Below are positions 6,582 to 11,012 of a stretch of DNA of 11,012 nt, one piece after another. The stretch is from assembly GCA_964244695.1 (NCBI GenBank), contig CAXTJZ010000130.1, positions 1 to 11,012 of the forward strand, given 5' to 3'. The notes below the pieces were generated by a model. That model was given only the letters and a program-made list of their open reading frames with translations. It was not told the origin of the DNA and ran no database searches. Made by a program: the position numbers and the translations under genes. Positions within the stretch are counted from its first letter, which is position 1; every line of letters starts with the position of its first letter. Source of the stretch: BOG-908 sp964244695. GTDB lineage: Bacteria; Pseudomonadota; Alphaproteobacteria; Acetobacterales; Acetobacteraceae.

Positions 6582-6722
6582 GGAAAGCCTTCTTTTTTTC
6601 AAAAAAGAAGATTTTTACTTCAGCTGTCATCAGCCTGTTGCAGGATCGCGTGATTCCGCCGCCAAACGCATCAGGTCGCAAAAGTTTTTTGGTCCTTTTT
6701 TTCAAAAAAGGACTGCTTGCTC
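6576..6722. repeat. Head-to-head pair of hairpin elements between divergent genes (copy A)
   Basis: The left half (about 6576-6620) has arms CTTCTTTTTT and AAAAAAGAAG with outer flank GGCAAGG. The right half (about 6678-6722) has GTCCTTTTTT and AAAAAAGGAC with outer flank TGCTTGC. The halves are inverted relative to each other, so GCAAGG/GCTTGC ends point outward and A/T-rich inner segments (ATTTTTACTTC; AAAAGTTTTTT) point inward. Unlike the other copies it lies between gene 5' ends, and the left half runs into the TetA-like gene. It would place a terminator-like structure in the leader of at least one transporter gene. Confidence 0.7.
6588..6610 (-). promoter_or_regulatory. Hairpin that pairs with the Shine-Dalgarno of the TetA-like gene
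   Basis: On the minus strand, CTTCTTTTTT (from 6610 to 6601) pairs with AAAAAAGAAG (ending at 6589). The Shine-Dalgarno AGAAGG (6593 to 6588) is mostly inside the right arm, and the preferred TTG start follows six bases later. In RNA this is a U/A-rich stem hiding the ribosome binding site, a layout like an RNA thermometer or other translation gate. The fold and SD position are visible; regulation is inferred. Confidence 0.45.
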
Positions 6723-6806
6723 TCTTACGTCGTGTCACGCGCCACGAAGCGGCAGCCGGCGCACAAGTTGCAGAAAGCGCCGGCAACGTGCGCGTGAGAT
6801 GCCCGT

Positions 6807-7970
6807 TTGCGCTGCGTGGACATACGATCTCCTTTGCCCAGGTTCCTGCTGCTGTATGGCGCGATGTTTTCGGCATTCGGGGTGGCCTCGCCATTCCTGC
6901 CGGAATTGCTCCGGCAGGACGGTGTGTCGGCGGGCTGGCTGGGGGTAGTTCTGGCGGCCGGCACGGCAATCCGCCTGGTTGCGGGACCAGTCGGCGGTTG
7001 GGTGGCCGACAGGACGAAGCGGCCGGTGGAAGTGCTGACGGCATGCCTGGCGGCCTCCGCCGTGGTGGCCTGCTTATATGCGCCGGTGCGCGGGGTGGCG
7101 CGGCTGTTGCTGGTCAGCGTGTGCCATGCGGCAGTGCTGGCACCTCTGACGCCGCTGGCCGATACGTTGGCGTTGGGCTCCGCCGCGGCTGGCGGGTTCG
7201 TCTATGGCTGGGTGCGCGGGGCGGGGTCGGCGGCGTTCATCGTGGGAACGCTGGTGTCTGGCCAGGCAGTGGGACGGTTCGGACTTGGCGTGATCGTGTG
7301 GCTGAACGCCGGGCTGCTGGCGCTGGGGGCAGGAACCGCGCCACTGGTGCCGGCCCGCGTGGCAGGTGCCTCGGGCGGTGAAGCGACGAGCGGTTTCTCG
7401 GCCGCGCGCGAGCTGCTTGGGATAGCCGCCTTTCGGGTGCTGATGCTGGTGGCGGCGCTGATCGGCGGCAGTCACGCGCTGCATGACGGGTTCGAGGTCA
7501 TACGCTGGCGAAGCGCCGGGCTAAGTCCGGCGCAGAGCTCCTTGCTGTGGGCGATGTCCGTGGCCGCCGAGGTCCTGGTGTTCCTCTGGGCCGGGCCGGT
7601 TCTGCTCGACAGGCTGGGGACCGGGCGGGCGCTGGGAATATCGGCCGCGGCGGGGATCGTGCGTTGGGGGGTGGCTGCGCGCACGGCATGGTTTCCGGCG
7701 ATGGCGCTGGTGGAGCCGCTGCACGGGTTGACGTTCGCGCTGATGCATCTGGCGTGCATGCGCCTGATCGCGCGCGTGGTGCCGGCCGGGCTGGCGGCCA
7801 GTGGGCAGGCGTTCTACGCGACGGTGGCCATGGGGGTGGCGGGCGCGGTGGTGAGTGCCGCGTCGGGCGAGCTTTATGGGTGGTTCGGGGCTGGGGCGTT
7901 CTGGGGGATGGCGGGGATGTGTGCGGCGGCTTTGGGTGTTGTCTGGTGGGGGCGTGCGGTGTTGGAGTGA
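6807..7970 (+). CDS. MFS transporter, MFS_1-like/HcaT-type, 387 aa
   Basis: This is a membrane transporter with about 12 hydrophobic segments. The N-terminal helix FLLLYGAMFSAFGVASPFLP resembles the first helix of the MFS_1-like family (HcaT phenylpropionate and nucleoside:H+ symporter type). A degenerate motif A, GGWVADRTKRP (about residues 63-73), occupies loop 2-3. Later landmarks are GGSHALHDGFEVIRWRSAGLS at the start of the second half, and EPLHGLTFALMHLACM near residue 310, a histidine-containing helix typical of this family. The substrate is unknown. The start is uncertain: TTG 6807 is the longest, GTG 6816 and TTG 6834 (MPRFLLLYG) are shorter alternatives, and none has a convincing Shine-Dalgarno; the family N-terminus favours one of the shorter two. 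The stop at 7970 is immediately followed by a hairpin element. The second half is strongly G-rich on the coding strand. Confidence 0.87.
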   Translation: MRCVDIRSPLPRFLLLYGAMFSAFGVASPFLPELLRQDGVSAGWLGVVLAAGTAIRLVAGPVGGWVADRTKRPVEVLTACLAASAVVACLYAPVRGVARLLLVSVCHAAVLAPLTPLADTLALGSAAAGGFVYGWVRGAGSAAFIVGTLVSGQAVGRFGLGVIVWLNAGLLALGAGTAPLVPARVAGASGGEATSGFSAARELLGIAAFRVLMLVAALIGGSHALHDGFEVIRWRSAGLSPAQSSLLWAMSVAAEVLVFLWAGPVLLDRLGTGRALGISAAAGIVRWGVAARTAWFPAMALVEPLHGLTFALMHLACMRLIARVVPAGLAASGQAFYATVAMGVAGAVVSAASGELYGWFGAGAFWGMAGMCAAALGVVWWGRAVLE

Positions 7971-8012
7971 AGCAAGCAAGGAAGCAGTTCTTTTTTGAAA
8001 AAAAACCAACAA
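7971..8012 (+). terminator. Terminator-like half-element after the MFS_1-like gene
   Basis: GTTCTTTTTT (7987-7996) faces AAAAAAAAC after a single G, with one bulged C, 16 nt beyond the stop codon. A short T5 run follows at 8014-8018. The position at a gene end and the shared element structure suggest intrinsic termination; the short loop and bulge make the strength uncertain. Confidence 0.5.
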
Positions 8013-8062
8013 ATTTTTGTCTGTTTCGGGTGCGCGTAGTCGAAGTGCGCGCTTCAGCAATC

Positions 8063-8118
8063 CGCGACAGCGCTCGCAAAAGCTTTTTGCTTCTTTTTCT
8101 CGAAAAAGAAGGCCTTGC
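8063..8118 (-). terminator. Terminator-like half-element after maeB
   Basis: A perfect 9-bp stem CTTCTTTTT (8090-8098) and AAAAAGAAG (8103-8111) closes a CTCG loop, starting about 8 nt after the maeB stop codon. A second small palindrome, GCAAAAGC with TTTTTGC (about 8076-8090), follows in the direction of maeB transcription and provides a T-tract. This is the best-formed terminator candidate in the window. Confidence 0.6.
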
Positions 8119-10377
8119 TTACTTCGCCGCCGCCAACGCCGTCATGTTGACGATCCCACGTGCGGTAACGCTGGGCACAAGCACGTGCGCAGGCTTGGAC
8201 ATGCCCAACAGAAGCGGCCCCACGGGCAGTCCGTCCGCCGCCGCTTTTACGAGATTGAACGCGATGTTCGCCGAATCCAGGTTTGGCAGGATCAGCAGGT
8301 TGGCAACCCCCGTCAGGCGGCTGTTGGTTGTCTGACGGTCCCGTATCGCTTCCGACAGCGCGGCGTCGGCGTGCATCTCGCCATCCACTTCGAGTTCCGG
8401 ATCCTGGCTTTGGATAAGCTTCAGCGCCTGGCGCATCTTCCGCGCGCTGGGCGAGTTGCTGGCGCCGAAGCTGGAGTGGCTGACCAGTGCCACTTTCGGG
8501 GTGAGGCCGAAATTCGCTACCGCCGCCGCGGCGAGGTGCGTGAGTTCGGCAACCTGTTCGGCAGTTGGGTCAACGTTCATGTGCGTGTCGGCCAGGAAAA
8601 TCGCACCGGATTGCAGGATGATTGCCGAAAGCGCGAAGACGCGCGTGACGTGGGGTGATTTCGGGATAATCGGCAGCAGGTACTCCATATGCTTATACCA
8701 GGCCGAGGTGCCGCCGCAGAGTGCCGCGTCCACCTGGCCGGTGTGCAGGAGCATGGCGCCGGCGACGATGGGGCGGGAACGGAGGTGGCGGCGGGCGGCG
8801 TCCGGCGGCACGCCGCGGCGCGCGACCAGATGCTGGTAGGTGGGGATGAGGGGCGCGAAGACCGCTTCGTCCGCAGTAGGATCGAGTATTTCGACCTGGT
8901 TGCCGAGTTTCATGCGCAGGCCCATGGCTTTTACCCGCGCGGCGATCACGTCGCGCCGGCCCAGCAGGACCGGCTGGGCGATCTTCTCGTCGAGCACCGT
9001 CTGCACGGCGCGCAGGACACGCTCGTCCTCGCCCTCGGTGTAGATTACGCGGGTGGTTGTCTTGCGCGCAGATTCGAAAATCGGCCGCATGAGCTGGCCG
9101 GAGCGGAAGACGAAACGTTCAAGCTGGGAGCGGTAGAGTTCCAAATCCTCGATAGGGTCCTGGGCTACCCCCGAATCCATGGCGGCGCGCGCCACCGCTG
9201 GGGCGACCTGCAGGATGAGCCTGGGATCGAAAGGTTTGGGGATTATGTAGTCCGCGCCGAACACGGGGGCGGAGCCGCCATAGGCTGCGGCTACCACTTC
9301 ACTGGCCTCCTGGCGGGCGAGTTCGGCGATCGCCTCCACCGCGGCGAGTTTCATTTCTTCGTTTATCGTGGTGGCGCCCACGTCCAGCGCGCCGCGAAAG
9401 ATGAAAGGGAAGCAGAGGACGTTGTTGACCTGGTTCGGGTAGTCGCTGCGGCCGGAGGCAACGATGGCGTCGGGGCGGGCGGCGCGCACGAGTTCCGGCA
9501 GGATTTCCGGTTCAGGATTGGCCAGCGCGAGGATTATGGGACGCGGCGCCAGCAGCGGCAGCCAGTCAGGGTGGAACACTTTCGGTGCGGAGAGACCCAT
9601 GAAGATGTCGGCGCCTTCGATGACCTCGGCGAGCGTGCGGGCATCCGTCTCGCGGGCGTAGCGTGCCATGTTGGCGGGCATGTTTGCATCCCGCCCGGCA
9701 TGGACGACGCCGCGTATGTCCGTGAGCGTCACGTTTTCGGCAGGCAGGCCCATGGCAACCAGAAGATCGACGCAGGCGATGGCGGCCGCGCCGGCGCCGG
9801 AGGTGACCAGGCGTACTTCGCCGAGTTTCTTGTCCTGCAGGACAAGGGCGTTGCGCACGGCGGCGGCGACGGTGATCGCAGTGCCGTGCTGGTCGTCGTG
9901 GAAGACAGGGATGCGCATGCGCGCGCGAAGGCGCTGTTCGATGACGAAGCATTCCGGCGCCTTGATGTCTTCGAGGTTTATGGCGCCGAAGGTGGGTTCC
10001 AGGGCGGCGACGACGCTGATGAAGAGGTCCGGGTCGGTGGCGTCCACCTCGATGTCGAACACGTCGATACCGGCGAACTTCTTGAACAGCGCGGCCTTGC
10101 CTTCCATGACGGGTTTGCCTGCCAGCGGGCCGATGTGGCCCAGGCCGAGCACGGCAGTGCCGTTGGTGATGACGGCTACCAGGTTGGCGCGGGCGGTGAG
10201 GTTACGGGCCTCCTTGGGATTGGCCACGATGGCACTACAGGCGGCCGCTACGCCCGGCGAGTAGGCGAGGGCAAGGTCGCGCTGCGTGGCCATGCGCTTT
10301 GTGGGCTCGATGGCGATTTTTCCCGGGTTCGGAAAACGGTGGTAGTTCAGCGCAGCCTGGCGGAAATCTTCGTCCAT
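8119..10377 (-). CDS. maeB: NADP-dependent malic enzyme with C-terminal PTA-like domain, 752 aa
   Basis: This cytosolic enzyme oxidatively decarboxylates malate to pyruvate and CO2, producing NADPH. Residues 15-150 form the malic N-terminal domain: AYSPGVA with catalytic Tyr39, GTAVLGLGHIGPLAGKPVME and Lys94 in MEGKAALFK, then Glu136-Asp137 in NLEDIKAPE and Asp161-Asp162 in FHDDQHGTA as metal ligands. The NAD(P)-binding domain follows, with GAGAAAIACVDLL near 194-206, ALANPEPEI near 283, and GRSDYPNQVNNVLCFPFIF near 308. From about residue 430 to the end lies a phosphotransacetylase-like domain (VIYTEGEDERVLRAVQ, later ALVSHSSFGASN). In E. coli MaeB that domain is regulatory rather than a working PTA. 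The full length of about 750 residues is normal for this class. ATG 10377 has only a weak AAAGGG 12 nt upstream. Upstream lies a 330-nt non-coding gap; downstream a hairpin element touches the stop codon. No frameshift seen. Confidence 0.98.
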   Translation of the reverse strand: MDEDFRQAALNYHRFPNPGKIAIEPTKRMATQRDLALAYSPGVAAACSAIVANPKEARNLTARANLVAVITNGTAVLGLGHIGPLAGKPVMEGKAALFKKFAGIDVFDIEVDATDPDLFISVVAALEPTFGAINLEDIKAPECFVIEQRLRARMRIPVFHDDQHGTAITVAAAVRNALVLQDKKLGEVRLVTSGAGAAAIACVDLLVAMGLPAENVTLTDIRGVVHAGRDANMPANMARYARETDARTLAEVIEGADIFMGLSAPKVFHPDWLPLLAPRPIILALANPEPEILPELVRAARPDAIVASGRSDYPNQVNNVLCFPFIFRGALDVGATTINEEMKLAAVEAIAELARQEASEVVAAAYGGSAPVFGADYIIPKPFDPRLILQVAPAVARAAMDSGVAQDPIEDLELYRSQLERFVFRSGQLMRPIFESARKTTTRVIYTEGEDERVLRAVQTVLDEKIAQPVLLGRRDVIAARVKAMGLRMKLGNQVEILDPTADEAVFAPLIPTYQHLVARRGVPPDAARRHLRSRPIVAGAMLLHTGQVDAALCGGTSAWYKHMEYLLPIIPKSPHVTRVFALSAIILQSGAIFLADTHMNVDPTAEQVAELTHLAAAAVANFGLTPKVALVSHSSFGASNSPSARKMRQALKLIQSQDPELEVDGEMHADAALSEAIRDRQTTNSRLTGVANLLILPNLDSANIAFNLVKAAADGLPVGPLLLGMSKPAHVLVPSVTARGIVNMTALAAAK

Positions 10378-10708
10378 GGGGTGTTAGAACCCTTTTACGT
10401 GCGGGTAGGAAGCGGACTTTTCATGGTGTCAGGAAGCGCTTCTGGCTGGTCTGCCATTTTGCTTCCGGGCTAGTCGGGAATGGGACACGCTGGTTACGCG
10501 AATGTGCATCGCGACAGCGTCGCATGATACAAGCATTGGCAAATGCTGCGCGATGTACGTTCCTGTATTAGGAAAAGGGCGCCATGTTGCGGGGCTTACC
10601 ACGGCGATTGCGCCTCCTGCGCGCCGGGCGCAGTTGCTGTTCAAGAGCGATGATATTGCGGTATTCGATCTGATGTCGGCAAGATAATGTTGAGCGATGG
10701 CTAGGCAT
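10378..10708. other. Intergenic region upstream of maeB, no supported gene
   Basis: No convincing gene is present; small frames on both strands have poor codon use. Features are a perfect palindrome GAAGCGCTTC at 10433-10442, about 55-65 nt before the maeB start, and GCGAC-AGC-GTCGC at about 10511-10521. The first is a possible operator or promoter-proximal site for maeB. I see no clear -35/-10 pair. The region should contain the maeB promoter because the next gene on that strand ends beyond the hairpin element at 10709-10840. Confidence 0.4.
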
Positions 10709-10742
10709 CAAAAAGGCAAGCAGTCCTTTTAAAGAGATGACC

Positions 10743-10803
10743 AAAACTTCTACTCCCTGTCGGCGCCTGTCTTCAGCAGTTGCCGACAGGGAGCAGAAGT
10801 TTT
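10743..10803. repeat. 22-bp inverted repeat with one mismatch, inner arms of copy C
   Basis: The left arm 10743-10764 contains AACTTCTACTCCCTGTCGGC; the right arm 10782-10803 contains GCCGACAGGGAGCAGAAGTT. They pair over 22 bp with a single T/C difference and a 17-nt loop. As RNA or single-stranded DNA this would be a very stable hairpin, larger than a normal terminator stem. Confidence 0.85.
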
Positions 10804-10840
10804 TTGCTTCTTTTTTTCAAAAAAAGAAGGCCTTGCTTCC
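10797..10840 (-). terminator. Terminator-like half-element after the M16 peptidase gene
   Basis: An 11-bp arm pair, CTTCTTTTTTT and AAAAAAAGAAG, is separated by one base, so the real loop must open a few A-T pairs. It lies 16 nt past the peptidase stop codon. In the direction of peptidase transcription the hairpin is followed by CAAAAAAC and no T-run, so termination would rely on the U-tract inside the stem or on the larger 22-bp hairpin beyond. Confidence 0.5.
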
Positions 10841-10844
10841 TAGC

Positions 10845-11012
10845 CTATTGCGTAACCTGCGGCCCCTTCACAACCTGTGCCAGATCATCCGGCCGCAGAT
10901 ACTTCACGAATGCCGCCTTCACCTGATCCGACGTCACGTCGTAAAAGTGCTGCGCGGCGATCTGCGGCGTGTCCAACGGGATGTTCAAGTCGATAAACCG
11001 CAAGTCTAAAGC
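10845..11012 (-). CDS. M16 family zinc peptidase, C-terminal 55 residues (partial)
   Basis: The frame runs in from the right edge and ends at a TAG at 10845-10847. It reads ALDLRFIDLNIPLDT, PQIAAQHFYDVTSDQVKAAF, VKYLRPDDLAQVVKGP. The pattern of a short helix, V-T-x-D-Q-V-x-A-A-F, then Y-LRPDxLxxVVxGP is the usual end of insulinase/pitrilysin-type (M16) domains, where the final strand carries the GP motif. The HxxEH zinc site would be in the missing N-terminal part, and many bacterial genomes pair an active and an inactive M16 subunit, so activity cannot be judged. A signal peptide cannot be checked. The stop codon is followed by a hairpin element. Family assignment rests on this short tail only. 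Confidence 0.75.
   Translation of the reverse strand, partial: ALDLRFIDLNIPLDTPQIAAQHFYDVTSDQVKAAFVKYLRPDDLAQVVKGPQVTQ

Larger units (their letters stand above)
7971..8120. repeat. Head-to-head pair of hairpin elements between convergent genes (copy B)
   Basis: The left half begins AGCAAGCAAGGAAGC directly after the MFS stop and carries GTTCTTTTTT (7987-7996) against an A8-CC arm. The right half ends GGCCTTGCTT at 8120, overlapping the maeB stop codon, and carries CTTCTTTTT and AAAAAGAAG. The roughly 50-bp centre holds AAATTTTTG on one side and CGCGACAGCGC with GCAAAAGC on the other. The orientation matches copies A and C. The unit fills the whole gap between the two stop codons. Confidence 0.75.
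10709..10840. repeat. Head-to-head pair of hairpin elements (copy C)
   Basis: The left half starts AAAAAGGCAAGCAGTCCTTTT (about 10710-10730); its hairpin is eroded. The right half has CTTCTTTTTTT (10807-10817) and AAAAAAAGAAG (10819-10829) with outer end GGCCTTGCTTCC. The inner parts of the two halves are near-perfect inverted copies, annotated separately, which shows most clearly that the paired arrangement is one unit. It lies between the maeB upstream region and the M16 peptidase stop codon. Confidence 0.8.

Noticed and set aside
6588..6628. Programmed frameshift on the A7 tract, from an ATG at 6628 into the TetA-like gene
   Set aside because: The frame from that ATG crosses the hairpin and would need a +1 shift; a simple TTG start with a good Shine-Dalgarno explains the gene better.
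8689..10473. 594-aa plus-strand open frame
   Set aside because: Antisense shadow of maeB; Gly/Arg/Asp-rich composition, no recognisable domain, and the minus-strand product is unmistakable.
10502..10687. 61-aa plus-strand frame upstream of maeB
   Set aside because: No ribosome binding site and poor third-position GC for this genome. Its end (FKSDDIAVFDLMSAR) looks protein-like but is too little to support a gene.
1..11012. CRISPR arrays, rRNA, insertion-sequence transposases
   Set aside because: No regularly spaced direct repeats, no rRNA-like sequence and no DDE or HUH transposase frames seen on either strand.

Overview
The window is GC-rich and looks alphaproteobacterial, most likely Acetobacteraceae. 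I base this on protein style, strong G/C preference at third codon positions, and a dispersed element of A/T-tract hairpins flanked by GCAAGG/CCTTGC, which I associate with genomes of that family. That taxonomic association comes from memory and was not computed.

Positions 1 to about 3082 are the end of an integrated genetic element. It carries three weakly characterised, co-oriented reading frames (about 205-556, 582-1130 and 1139-1585), one apparently frameshifted and one without a good start. A perfect 14-bp inverted repeat follows, and then a complete tyrosine-recombinase integrase on the minus strand. Just upstream of the integrase start are three copies of a TGGTTCCG/CGGAACCA motif. A 3'-terminal piece of a tRNA-Gly(GCC) gene at 3032-3082 has no 5' half; it is best read as the attachment-site scar closing the element. 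The intact tRNA and the rest of the element should lie to the left, outside the window.

Positions 3083-3770, on the chromosomal side of the scar, hold decayed minus-strand coding sequence. It includes a recognisable but frameshifted and stop-interrupted PqqD-like domain.

From about 3850 onward the sequence is well-formed chromosome: an orphan lipoprotein (minus), a TetA-like MFS drug:H+ antiporter (minus), a divergent MFS transporter of the HcaT/MFS_1-like type (plus), the NADP-type malic enzyme MaeB with its C-terminal phosphotransacetylase-like domain (minus), and the C-terminal end of an M16 zinc peptidase (minus, running off the right edge). No pathway links these genes; only maeB has a firm metabolic role, linking malate to pyruvate and NADPH.

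The most distinctive structure is the dispersed hairpin element. It occurs as seven half-sites, six of them arranged as three head-to-head pairs (6576-6722, 7971-8120, 10709-10840). Four half-sites begin within about 20 nt of a stop codon and probably act as terminators. The pair at 6576-6722 is different: it lies between two divergent genes. One half forms the translation-initiation region of the TetA-like transporter, with a Shine-Dalgarno sequence inside the hairpin stem.
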